DNA of 64,000 nucleotides from an uncultured Phocaeicola sp. Its GTDB lineage: Bacteria > Bacteroidota > Bacteroidia > Bacteroidales > Bacteroidaceae. Shown one piece after another: positions 18,466 through 27,480 of the stretch (position 1 is its first letter; every line of letters begins with the position of its first letter). A program made the position numbers and the translations under genes. The stretch lies in NCBI GenBank assembly GCA_947581855.1, contig CANPVZ010000002.1, positions 186,001 through 250,000 on the forward strand. The letters run 5' to 3'. The notes below the pieces were generated by a model that worked only from the letters and a program-made list of their open reading frames with translations, was not told the origin of the DNA and did no database searches.

Positions 18466-20319
18466 TTATTTGTTTATACGCCATTTTATAGGATGTGTAA
18501 AAATAAAACGTGCTCCATCATTATATTCAGAATCAACCCAAATTTTACCTCCCAAGCGAGTGACAATCAGTTTACAAATAGATAGTCCCAAACCATAGCC
18601 ATAAGAATTTTCATCTAATTTCTCAAAGCGTGAAAATACTTTATACCGCATTTCAGGTGAAATTCCTATACCCGTATCCGTTACAGAGAAATAAGCCATT
18701 CCATCTTTTTTCGTTTCTAAAGAAAGTATGATGCTTCCACTTTTCGTAAACTTTGTAGCATTCACTAAGATATTTAAAAGCATTTGCTGCAATCGGTTTT
18801 CATCGGTGAAAAGATACAGTTCTCTCAAAGATGTATTGAAAGAAACCTCCGCTTCCGTCCGCTTAATACCTTTAACCGTTTCAACAATAGTACGACAAAG
18901 AGGGACGACATTACATTCTTTGAATTTGAAACTCATTTTCTGAATATCCAAATTAGATAAATCAAGAACATCATTTAAAAGTTTCATCAATAATTTAGAG
19001 TTTTGCTGAATCATTTCATTGCATTGCTTACGAAGCTCTATATCCAAATTCTCCTGAGATACCAACAATTCCGAAAAACCGGATATAGCATTCAACGGGG
19101 TACGGATTTCATGACTCATATTCGACAGGAAGACACTTTTAGCCTGTATATTTTCATCTATTTTCTTTCTAGCATCATTTAACTTTACGCGTAAGTTCTT
19201 CAGTTTCTCATTCTTTTTATTATATCTTATCATTAATCCTACACCGGTAATCAACAAAATACCTATACAAATAATAGACATATACAGTGTCTGTTGCCGT
19301 TCTTTCCATTTTAACGTTGCATCATCGTCTACCTGATAATTCAGATGTAATGTATTATCTTGCCGTATAAAATTGTTATTCATTAAAGAATCTTTTAAAT
19401 GATAAACAACCCGATAGTCCTCACAGGCACCTTGCATATCATTCATTAATGCTTTTATCTTGGCTCTCTTTGTCAAAGCATGTACATACCAATGAATATC
19501 ATACAAATTATCAGATGCACTCAAACATTTCTGAATATAACGATAAGCTTCATCCAATTCACCTTTACGCAAATGATAGTTCGTATTAATCATATTGGAG
19601 ACGATGCCATAAGGATTATATATCGAGTCGTTGCTCGTTTCCAGTTCATCAATCAACTGACGGGATTTTATAAAATCTTCCATTATTATATAGAAAGAGG
19701 CTTGGGCATACTTTATCCATATTGAAGGAGGACGCGCAGACGAATCCAGTTTTGCTATATTTTCCTGTAATTCATATAATTCCTTTTGTGCATTTGCACG
19801 TTGTTGAAGAGACAAATAAATAAATAAAAGTTTTAAATTCACAGCAGTCAGATACTGAGACATACCTCCCATCTTTTGAAAATATTCTCGAGCCAAAAGA
19901 TAATTAGGTATCGCTTTTTCGTATAGATTCAAACTATAATAAATCTCACCTAATGCATAGAAAGAGTAACTCAAACGGGAAGGGTTATCCGCCACCTCCA
20001 ATATTTTATTAACTTCATTCAATGCCCATCCGTAATCTCCCTGCAAAATATAGCATCCTATTCGCATACAATAGATATCGCCCGCCACAGCCTTGTCTTT
20101 CTCATAAGGCCATTCAACTGATAAACGGGAAAGCGTTTGCAATATTTCTTCCGGAGAATGGTCTTTCTCTAGAAATTGCAACTTAAAACGAAGGTTGTTA
20201 AGAATCTGCAAATCGTCCATATCCTCCTTCGTACCGACATTATTTGTAGCCATAGTAACAACCGTCACTATACATAATAATATACAGGTTATGCTTATTT
20301 TCAACTTAACACTAATCAT
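18466..20319 (-). CDS. TPR sensor histidine kinase
   Basis: A 617-residue membrane sensor. A signal peptide or anchor (MISVKLKISITCILLCIVTV) is followed by periplasmic TPR-like repeats (about residues 40-320), a membrane helix (LYMSIICIGILLITGVGLMI, near 340), a coiled coil, and a complete kinase core. The core has HisKA with H403 in NMSHEIRTPLNAIS, the N-box ENRLQQMLLNILVNATKFTK, the G1 box VTDTGIGISPEMR, and the G2 box YGYGLGLSICKLIV. No receiver or DNA-binding domain is attached and no response regulator is adjacent, so its partner is unknown. The frame is open to 20337, but the -7 box at 20327-20334 lies there, so the ATG at 20319 is used. Confidence 0.87.
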   Translation of the reverse strand: MISVKLKISITCILLCIVTVVTMATNNVGTKEDMDDLQILNNLRFKLQFLEKDHSPEEILQTLSRLSVEWPYEKDKAVAGDIYCMRIGCYILQGDYGWALNEVNKILEVADNPSRLSYSFYALGEIYYSLNLYEKAIPNYLLAREYFQKMGGMSQYLTAVNLKLLFIYLSLQQRANAQKELYELQENIAKLDSSARPPSIWIKYAQASFYIIMEDFIKSRQLIDELETSNDSIYNPYGIVSNMINTNYHLRKGELDEAYRYIQKCLSASDNLYDIHWYVHALTKRAKIKALMNDMQGACEDYRVVYHLKDSLMNNNFIRQDNTLHLNYQVDDDATLKWKERQQTLYMSIICIGILLITGVGLMIRYNKKNEKLKNLRVKLNDARKKIDENIQAKSVFLSNMSHEIRTPLNAISGFSELLVSQENLDIELRKQCNEMIQQNSKLLMKLLNDVLDLSNLDIQKMSFKFKECNVVPLCRTIVETVKGIKRTEAEVSFNTSLRELYLFTDENRLQQMLLNILVNATKFTKSGSIILSLETKKDGMAYFSVTDTGIGISPEMRYKVFSRFEKLDENSYGYGLGLSICKLIVTRLGGKIWVDSEYNDGARFIFTHPIKWRINK

Positions 20320-20326
20320 TTGAGAG

Positions 20327-20334
20327 CAAAAATA
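20327..20334 (-). promoter_or_regulatory. -7 box immediately upstream of the TPR kinase
   Basis: The minus strand reads TATTTTTG, matching TAnnTTTG. Its last base is only 8 bases from the ATG at 20319, so a start at the usual distance would give an almost leaderless mRNA. Confidence 0.5.
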
Positions 20335-21205
20335 CAAAAAATATAGAATATATTCCCCTGTCTACTTAAATGAAAATGGAATATCGAAAAATATTACATT
20401 CACAACCTTCCAAAAAAAACAATTTTTAATTAAAATGTAAACATAAGGTGTAAATAATTAGTTCAAAACAACAAGACTTTGATACATACTTAAATTACCC
20501 CATTGAATTTAAAGGAAGAGGTTTAGCTGCGTTAGAAAAAAAGTATATTCTCTCCACACAAGTATTTGTCCGCCCAACAGTACCGGAATCCGTAATAGCG
20601 AAAATTCCAACCGAAAAGCCTTGCACATAATCGGTGTATCATAAATAGGTGGAACACTTTGTATCATAATATATGAAACATTTCGACTCATACTATAAAA
20701 GCTATTTCGTTTCACAATATAAGATACAGATACAATCTACAACGTACCAGCTCTCTATACGGAAACCTTCTCAATTCTTCAATAAGTCTATTTCCACCTC
20801 AAGGGGATGAGAACCTCCGAGCAACAAGAGAGCCGCTTCATCAACGAAGCAGCTCTCTCTACACTTAAAAAACAGGTATATATGAAAAAACTACAATGGT
20901 TCTTATAAACAAACTAATAATGCTCCGATCCCACTCTGTGACTGGCCGTGGAGCCTAAAGAAATAACTTGAAAACTGACCGGAGGAGCCCAAGCCTCATA
21001 CAACACAGTACATGGCGGATACTCTTGAATTTGGTAACAAACATACTTCAAAAAAAGGAAAACAAACAAATAAATTATACCATTACCCTCATTTTATCTA
21101 CATAAGGCTCGTTATTTCCCTATTTTAACAAACTTAGACTTACTAAAAACTTGCTATAGCCAAAGATTAATAAGTCAAAACATTGCAACCTATCAAAAAA
21201 TCGAC
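20335..21205. other. Large noncoding region between the TPR kinase and frr
   Basis: About 870 bases with no convincing gene. It contains a hairpin at 20828-20858 (listed separately). A 9-codon mini-frame at 20882-20908 begins ATGAAAAAACTA and would encode MKKLQWFL. The rest is AT-rich and has no family-like frames. A 68-codon minus-strand frame at 20509-20715 is not supported by anything. The size suggests regulatory RNA or gene decay. Confidence 0.45.
20828..20858. terminator. Strong hairpin, possible terminator or RNA structure
   Basis: AGAGAGCCGCTTC pairs with GAAGCAGCTCTCT around a short loop (ATCAA), with a single mismatch in a 13-bp stem. No long T-run follows on either strand, so a classic rho-independent terminator is uncertain. 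Confidence 0.45.
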
Positions 21206-21213
21206 TACTTTTG
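21184..21213 (+). promoter_or_regulatory. Promoter of frr
   Basis: TACTTTTG at 21206-21213 is the -7 box, and TTG at 21184-21186 lies 19 bases upstream as the -33 element. The predicted transcript starts near 21220, about 44 bases before the frr ATG. Confidence 0.7.
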
Positions 21214-21263
21214 TTCTATTAAAGAATTAATGCAGTTAAAAATAACCTAAAAGACCAAACGAT

Positions 21264-21824
21264 ATGACAGACGTAAAAGTTTATTTAGACGAAGCTGAAG
21301 AGAAAATGCAAATGGCAGAAATGTATCTCGACGAGCAATTATCTCGCATTCGCGCAGGAAAGGCTAATGTACACATTCTCGATGGTATCCGTGTAGACTC
21401 GTACGGAAGCATGGTTCCGTTGAACAATGTAGCTGCCGTAACTACTCCCGATGCACGTACAATTACTATTAAACCGTGGGACAAATCCATGTTCAGAGTA
21501 ATTGAAAAAGCTATTATGGATTCCGAAGTCGGTATAACTCCCGAAAACAATGGTGAAATCATTCGTCTTGGAATTCCGCCTTTAACAGAAGAACGCCGTA
21601 AACAATTGGCCAAACAGTGCAGCAAGGAGGGTGAAACAGCTAAAATCAGTGTTCGTAATGCACGACGCGACGGGATCGATGCTTTAAAGAAAGCTCAAAA
21701 AGAAGGTTTGCCCGAAGATGCTCAGAAAGATGCAGAGGCTAAATTGCAAAAGATTCATGATAAGTATATCAAAAAAATAGAAGATATTCTGGCAGCCAAA
21801 GAAAAAGAAATCATGACGGTTTAA
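21264..21824 (+). CDS. frr: Ribosome recycling factor
   Basis: A 186-residue cytoplasmic factor that, with EF-G, splits post-termination ribosomes. The length is exactly typical. Family signatures are [32 protein letters not shown] in the N-terminal half, [12 protein letters not shown], the [18 protein letters not shown] segment and the C-terminal helix ending in EKEIMTV. A two-domain L-shape (three-helix bundle and beta domain) is implied. It precedes rsgA, another ribosome-related gene, on the same strand after a 92-base gap holding an inverted repeat. Confidence 0.97.
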   Translation: MTDVKVYLDEAEEKMQMAEMYLDEQLSRIRAGKANVHILDGIRVDSYGSMVPLNNVAAVTTPDARTITIKPWDKSMFRVIEKAIMDSEVGITPENNGEIIRLGIPPLTEERRKQLAKQCSKEGETAKISVRNARRDGIDALKKAQKEGLPEDAQKDAEAKLQKIHDKYIKKIEDILAAKEKEIMTV

Positions 21825-21832
21825 TCAACCAT

Positions 21833-21900
21833 TGAAAGTTGAAAATAAAAACAAGATTGAGCATCCACATCTTCTTCACTCTGCTTATTTTCAACTTTCA
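21833..21900. repeat. Perfect 16-bp inverted repeat between frr and rsgA
   Basis: TGAAAGTTGAAAATAA at 21833-21848 is the exact reverse complement of TTATTTTCAACTTTCA at 21885-21900, with 36 bases between. The arms are AT-rich with no T-tail. It fills nearly the whole gap and resembles a tiny MITE-like intergenic element or a cotranscribed processing hairpin. Confidence 0.7.
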
Positions 21901-21916
21901 GTTTTCAATTAAGTAA

Positions 21917-22849
21917 ATGAAAGGATTAGTTATACGCAATACAGGAAGCTGGTATCAGGTAAAAGCAGAAGACGGTTCTGTAATAGACTGCAAAATCAAA
22001 GGAAACTTCCGTTTGAAAGGAATACGAAGCACCAATCCGGTAGCTGTGGGAGATTATGTGCAGATTATCACCAACAATGAAGGTACGGCTCTTATCAGTG
22101 AAATTGAAGACCGAAAAAACTACATTATACGCCGTTCCTCCAATCTATCGAAACAATCCCACATTATTGCGGCAAATCTCGATCAATGTTTCCTGATTAT
22201 TACCGTAAACTATCCGGAGACATCTACCATTTTTATAGACCGCTTTCTGGCATCTGCCGAAGCTTATCGTATCCCGGTAAGGCTTATCTTTAATAAAGTC
22301 GACTGCTATAACGAAGAAGAACTTCATTATCTCGAAGGATTGATTAATCTGTATACACATATTGGGTATCCCTGCCATAAGGTTTCAGCTCTGACAGGAG
22401 AAGGCATTGATGAGTTAAAATCAGAAATGGCAGGCAAAGTTACCTTGTTTTCGGGTAATTCAGGCGTCGGCAAATCAACTCTCATTAATGCCATTCTTCC
22501 CGAGATAAAAGCTAAAACAGGCGAAATTTCCGCCTATCATAATAAAGGAACTCACACCACAACGTTTTCCGAGATGTTTCCAATGGAGAATGGCGGTTAT
22601 CTGATTGATACACCGGGAATCAAAGGTTTCGGAACATTCGATATGGAACAGGAAGAGGTAGGACATTATTTTAAAGAAATTTTTGAATTCTCCGCCCAAT
22701 GCAAATATAACAACTGCACACACGTACACGAGCCGGGGTGTGCCGTACGCGCCGCGGTAGAACAGCATCTCATCAGTGAATCTCGTTATACCTCCTATTT
22801 GAATATGCTCGAAGACAAAGAAGAAGGAAAATACCGGGCTGCTTATTGA
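21917..22849 (+). CDS. rsgA: Ribosome small-subunit GTPase RsgA
   Basis: A 310-residue circularly permuted GTPase acting in late maturation of the 30S subunit. An N-terminal OB fold (residues 1-70) is followed by G-motifs in permuted order: NKVDCYN (G4), SALTGEG (G5), [12 protein letters not shown] (G1 P-loop), GTHTTT (G2) and DTPGIKGFG (G3). The C-terminal zinc finger has [16 protein letters not shown] (Cys, Cys, His, Cys). All catalytic motifs are intact and the length is normal. It is probably read from the frr promoter. A hairpin separates it from the convergent HTCS gene. Confidence 0.96.
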   Translation: MKGLVIRNTGSWYQVKAEDGSVIDCKIKGNFRLKGIRSTNPVAVGDYVQIITNNEGTALISEIEDRKNYIIRRSSNLSKQSHIIAANLDQCFLIITVNYPETSTIFIDRFLASAEAYRIPVRLIFNKVDCYNEEELHYLEGLINLYTHIGYPCHKVSALTGEGIDELKSEMAGKVTLFSGNSGVGKSTLINAILPEIKAKTGEISAYHNKGTHTTTFSEMFPMENGGYLIDTPGIKGFGTFDMEQEEVGHYFKEIFEFSAQCKYNNCTHVHEPGCAVRAAVEQHLISESRYTSYLNMLEDKEEGKYRAAY

Positions 22850-22891
22850 ACAAGTGAAAACATCCTCCGGAAACCGCCGGTTTACATCTCC

Positions 22892-22915
22892 TTTGTTGCA
22901 ATATCCTGCAACAAA
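22892..22915. terminator. Hairpin between convergent rsgA and HTCS genes
   Basis: TTTGTTGCA pairs perfectly with TGCAACAAA around a 6-base loop. It lies 43 bases after the rsgA stop and 58 bases after the HTCS stop. No T-run follows, so it is a weak candidate for a shared bidirectional terminator. Confidence 0.4.
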
Positions 22916-22972
22916 CACACAACAATCATAATCTCACAAAAAGGAGAACCATACGGCAAGCATCCCTAAAAA

Positions 22973-25900
22973 TCAAGATTCTTTATCAGAAGCAGCCCCG
23001 GCTGTTTCATTGTCACCCTCATCTTTATGCAAATATGCGGACGGCGACATTCCAAATTGTTGCTTGAAACATTGACTAAAGTAATACGGATCGTTCATAC
23101 CTACTTTATAACAGACTTCCGATACGCTCAGCGTTCCCTCTCTTAATAACTCAGCTGCTTTTTTCAACCGAATGATACGAAGATATTTGTTGGGAGAGTA
23201 ACCCGTCACACCACGTACCTTACGATAAAAAATGGTACGCCCTATCCCCATCATCGAAATCAAATCATCTACCGTAAACTCCGGATTTTGAATATGCTTT
23301 TCTACAATAAGCTGTAATCTATCGGCAAATTGCTGATCTTTGTCGGAAGAACATAGAGCCGGACGGACCATATTCGGATCATAAGAAAACTTCTCCCGCA
23401 ACTTTTCGCGTTGTTCAATCAGTTTGTACACAGTAGTTATCAGATACTTTGGGCTAAAAGGTTTCGTAATGTAAGCATCCGCTCCATTTTCCACACCTTC
23501 CAAACGTTTCTCGGAAGAATCCAAGGCTGTAAGTAAGATAATAGGAATATGGCTGGTACTGAAATCATCTTTCAAACGGCGGGTTACCTCAAATCCATTC
23601 ATACCCGGCATTAATACATCACAAATAATCAGGTCGGCATCGTATACACGGGCACGCTCCAATCCGGAAATTCCATCCGATTCGGCCACTACCTCAAAAT
23701 ATTTCCCCACTTCTGCTTTCAAAAATTCCCGGATATCATTGTCATCTTCTATAATTAAAACTTTCCGCTCATTCAATGGTGCTTGAGGCTCTGTCGGATG
23801 CAATTCATTATCCAGTTTCTCTTCCATAAGCACGTCTTTCAAATGATGGGCCTCTTGTTCTTCACTCAACAACTGGTTAGGAACCAAAAAATCTTTTTCC
23901 TCGTACACTGCGGCATCTAAGGGAAGAGAAACCGTAAAGACAGAACCACCTCCTTCATTATCGCTATATTCAATAGTTCCCTTATGTACATTCACCAATT
24001 CGTGACTCAAATGCAAACCCACTCCCACACTGCTTCCGGAAAAGCTACTCTGCATAAAACGTTTAAACAGCTCACTACGTTTTTCTTTCGGAATACCTAC
24101 ACCTGTATCGGCCACCCGTATTATCAAAACATTATTGTCTTCATCTACATCGACCGAAAAAATAATCGTTCCATTACTAGGGGTATATTTAAAGGCATTG
24201 GACAATAAATTATAAGTTACTTTATCTACATTGCCTTTATCAATAAACATTTTATAAGAACCGACAGAAGGAACAAATCTGAAATCCATATTCTTAGACT
24301 CCGATACATCCTTGAAACTCAAGAAGATTTCAAACAGGAACGCTATCACATCCGTTTCTTCCAATGATAATGCCAACTTATTATTCTGCATCTTCCGGAA
24401 TTCCAGCAACTGATTTATGAGACGTAACATACGTTGGGTACTCTTTTCCATAATCTTTATGGAATAAAGCATCTCCTTCGGTATGCGGCCGTAACTTTCA
24501 ATTTTTTCCAAAGCTCCTTGTATCAGCGTTAAAGGAGTCCGGAACTCATGCGAGATATTCGTAAAGAAAACCAACTTGTACTCCGTTAATTGTTTCTCCA
24601 CTTCTATACGGTTACGTAAAGCATTAAAATTACGCATTAAACGGAACAATACATAACATGTCGCCACAATCAAAAGCATATAAAGGATATAAGCTAAGGG
24701 TGTTTTCCAAAAAGGAGGATGTATCACGATCTTCAAAACCGTTTCCTTTTGGCACCATACCCCCGCCTCATTACACGCCTTTACGCGTAGCAGATAAGTA
24801 CCCGGCACTAAATTTTTATACGAAGCAAAGTTTAAAGAAGAAGGAGTGCTCCAATTCTCTTCATAATTATCCAGTTTATAAGTATACTTGGCATTTCCTT
24901 CAATAGAATAATCAAAAGTAGAGAAATCCACCACTAATGAGTTTTGATAGTATTTTAAATGAATTTCATCCGTATAAGCCATGGAACTGGTTAAAGGCGA
25001 ATCGCCGGTTCCCGGACGGACTTCCATCCCGTTTATTTTCAGATTAGTTAATACAACAAGCTGATCAGATACCATATCATTGGTTTGAATATTCTCGGGA
25101 GTCAACACCAACAGCCCATAATTAGAACCGAACATTATCCGTCCGTCATCGCACAAGCATCCACTATTTTCACTATACACATTTCCCAAACCATAAGCCG
25201 AAAAGAAAAAGTTTTGAAACGTATGCTTATCCGGATCATAGCGCGAGATACCGTACTCGGTAGCCATCCATAATTTTCCCTGCTTATCTTCAACAATCGA
25301 AAGCACCATACTATTTACCAACCCGTTTTCAGTCCCATAATGCTCAAACTCCAGATTCTTATAATCTTTTGTCAGCATACACACACTGAAACCTGCACCG
25401 GATGTTCCCACCCACATACGTCCTTTGCTATCCAGGCAAATACATTTAATTTCATTGTTACGTAACTTCCCGTTACGAGTATTATACTCCAAATAATTGT
25501 TAGGATTGGCAATCAACGAATCAGGTTGAAAAACGTATACTCCGTCACTTGTTCCTACCCACATCCATCCGTTACTATCTTTTGTAATCACCCGGATTTG
25601 TTTCTGACTGTAATTCTTATTTAAGAAATGCCGGAATTCATATCCGTTATCTTTCTTAACAGCTAAATCCAAACCGCCTCCGAAAGTTCCTACCCACATA
25701 CGGTCTTTATAGTCACGATAGATACAAAATATCTGATTCCTGCTCAACGATGAAGAAGAACTGCTGTGTGTGTACCAAGTATTGCCAATGCACAAACCGT
25801 CTCCCCGACTTCCCATCCACAACTGTCCAAGGCTATCTTCCGCCACCGCATAAATATTAGAATGGTAGTAATGTACTTTACCTTTCTTACGCAACTTATT

Positions 25901-27277
25901 ATCATAAGTATAAACGCCTCCCCGACGAGTGCCTACCCATATATCCCCATTCTGCAAACGGGTAATCATCCGAACCGTATTGGAACGGTCGGATAAACTC
26001 TTGTCTTCGGGATACATACGAACCACCTCTTCATGCTGTATCAATAATCGGGATATTCCCGCATATTCAGAACTCACCCAAATACTTTTGGAGCGATCTT
26101 CCATAATAGCCAACAAGAAATTGGAATTAATATGGCTGAATCCATTAATGTTCGAAGTAAAATGCTGCATCTCATCCGTACGCAGATTATAAGCAAATAA
26201 ACCGTTACCATACGTCGATATCCATATAATATCACGGGAATCATGCACTATATTATAACGCTCCCGGTCAATATAACTCACCTTATCGTTCGGCATTAGT
26301 TGAAAGGACTTCACCACACGCGTTTTCGAGTTAATATACCAAACTTTACCCGTATAGTTGCATACCCAATAATTCCCCCTATTATCAGTCTGCACTCTTC
26401 CTTCTTTTATATTCAGCAAAGTAGATGGTGAAACCTTATAAGTAACGGTATTAAACATATAAGTTCCATTAGACGTTAGAATCACCCAATCATTCTGAAC
26501 AAGAAAACAACCGGTAACAGTTAGATGTTCCTCCTTACCTAAATGAGCAATCTCCCGTATAGGTCTTCCCTCTTCTTTCATGGAAATCGAGCCTTTCGAA
26601 GATAGGAAAAAGACTCGTTTGTCAATTGACTGCGCAAAAAAAGCACTGGAAGAAACAATCGCTAAATCAGCTCGTTCTCCTGTAACCAAAGCTACACCTT
26701 GGTCACACCCAATCCAGATTCGCCCTAAATAATCCTCATGGATATAGTTTACGTGGTTCGAAGGAAGATTCCCTTTTTCTTTCTTAAAAGTGAACGACGA
26801 AAAGGCTTGGTTCTTATACATAACCCTACGGCACCCGTTTCCTTTATGCCAAAGCCAGCAGTCTCCGTTTGAGGCTTTTATTTTACTGCTGTAACGCTGA
26901 TTATATTCTCCGCATCCGGTAAAATCGACAAAACAATCTCTCCTTAAATCGTAACAACTGTATAATTCGGCAAAAGTGGAAATCCACAAGAAACCATTTT
27001 TATCCTCATCTATTTGACTGATACGATGATCGGCCAAAGATAAAGTATCCTGAAGGCTGGGTCGAAAGTTTACAAAGGAATTTCCATCATAACGGCTTAA
27101 TCCATTTAATGTGCCAAACCAAATAAACCCTTTACTATCTTGGAATATATAACGTATGGAATTATTGACGATGCCCTCATTGGTTGTTACATGTACTGAA
27201 CGCACCTCTACCGAGGCGTTTACATAAACACTCAATAATAAAAAAAGCACCCCTATAAGATATCTGTGTATTTTCAT
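22973..27277 (-). CDS. Hybrid two-component system regulator (HTCS) of the pectin PUL
   Basis: A one-protein two-component system of 1434 residues from the ATG at 27277; the frame reaches 27310 but the -7 box lies there. Order: signal peptide, about 14 two-blade periplasmic sensor repeats with motifs like DSKGFIWFGTLNGLSRYD and DSKGRMWVGTSGAGFSV (residues 30-680), a Y_Y_Y domain (about 760-835), one membrane helix, HisKA with H910 in NISHEFRTPLTL, HATPase with VADTGVGIPKE and SVGVGLHLSHE, a receiver with D1220 (LIICDVLMPGMNG) and K in YITKPF, and an AraC DNA-binding domain. All catalytic residues are intact. Such proteins bind a periplasmic oligosaccharide and activate the PUL next to them; here the ligand is probably a pectic oligosaccharide. 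Confidence 0.95.
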   Translation of the reverse strand: MKIHRYLIGVLFLLLSVYVNASVEVRSVHVTTNEGIVNNSIRYIFQDSKGFIWFGTLNGLSRYDGNSFVNFRPSLQDTLSLADHRISQIDEDKNGFLWISTFAELYSCYDLRRDCFVDFTGCGEYNQRYSSKIKASNGDCWLWHKGNGCRRVMYKNQAFSSFTFKKEKGNLPSNHVNYIHEDYLGRIWIGCDQGVALVTGERADLAIVSSSAFFAQSIDKRVFFLSSKGSISMKEEGRPIREIAHLGKEEHLTVTGCFLVQNDWVILTSNGTYMFNTVTYKVSPSTLLNIKEGRVQTDNRGNYWVCNYTGKVWYINSKTRVVKSFQLMPNDKVSYIDRERYNIVHDSRDIIWISTYGNGLFAYNLRTDEMQHFTSNINGFSHINSNFLLAIMEDRSKSIWVSSEYAGISRLLIQHEEVVRMYPEDKSLSDRSNTVRMITRLQNGDIWVGTRRGGVYTYDNKLRKKGKVHYYHSNIYAVAEDSLGQLWMGSRGDGLCIGNTWYTHSSSSSSLSRNQIFCIYRDYKDRMWVGTFGGGLDLAVKKDNGYEFRHFLNKNYSQKQIRVITKDSNGWMWVGTSDGVYVFQPDSLIANPNNYLEYNTRNGKLRNNEIKCICLDSKGRMWVGTSGAGFSVCMLTKDYKNLEFEHYGTENGLVNSMVLSIVEDKQGKLWMATEYGISRYDPDKHTFQNFFFSAYGLGNVYSENSGCLCDDGRIMFGSNYGLLVLTPENIQTNDMVSDQLVVLTNLKINGMEVRPGTGDSPLTSSMAYTDEIHLKYYQNSLVVDFSTFDYSIEGNAKYTYKLDNYEENWSTPSSLNFASYKNLVPGTYLLRVKACNEAGVWCQKETVLKIVIHPPFWKTPLAYILYMLLIVATCYVLFRLMRNFNALRNRIEVEKQLTEYKLVFFTNISHEFRTPLTLIQGALEKIESYGRIPKEMLYSIKIMEKSTQRMLRLINQLLEFRKMQNNKLALSLEETDVIAFLFEIFLSFKDVSESKNMDFRFVPSVGSYKMFIDKGNVDKVTYNLLSNAFKYTPSNGTIIFSVDVDEDNNVLIIRVADTGVGIPKEKRSELFKRFMQSSFSGSSVGVGLHLSHELVNVHKGTIEYSDNEGGGSVFTVSLPLDAAVYEEKDFLVPNQLLSEEQEAHHLKDVLMEEKLDNELHPTEPQAPLNERKVLIIEDDNDIREFLKAEVGKYFEVVAESDGISGLERARVYDADLIICDVLMPGMNGFEVTRRLKDDFSTSHIPIILLTALDSSEKRLEGVENGADAYITKPFSPKYLITTVYKLIEQREKLREKFSYDPNMVRPALCSSDKDQQFADRLQLIVEKHIQNPEFTVDDLISMMGIGRTIFYRKVRGVTGYSPNKYLRIIRLKKAAELLREGTLSVSEVCYKVGMNDPYYFSQCFKQQFGMSPSAYLHKDEGDNETAGAASDKES

Positions 27278-27299
27278 ATTTTCATCCGCCTGTTGCGGA

Positions 27300-27307
27300 C
27301 AAAAGTA
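27300..27307 (-). promoter_or_regulatory. -7 box of the HTCS gene
   Basis: The minus strand reads TACTTTTG. With transcription starting near 27293, the leader before the ATG at 27277 is about 16 bases. This favours the shorter start over the ORF end at 27310. Confidence 0.6.
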
Positions 27308-27480
27308 CAAAAAAAGGTAATGTACTGAAATAAAATTTTACCTTTTGTGTTTGTTTTAGCCCGGATTTTTTTCAGATTCTTGTTCGGTACATTACCAATT
27401 TAGTCGATAATCATTAAATAATCCCTTTATTATTTTACCCTCTTCATTACTTTATTATCCTATTTATTTCAACTTCTTTG

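Noticed and set aside
20509-20715. 68-codon frame in the gap before frr
   Set aside because: No homology pattern or ribosome-binding context.
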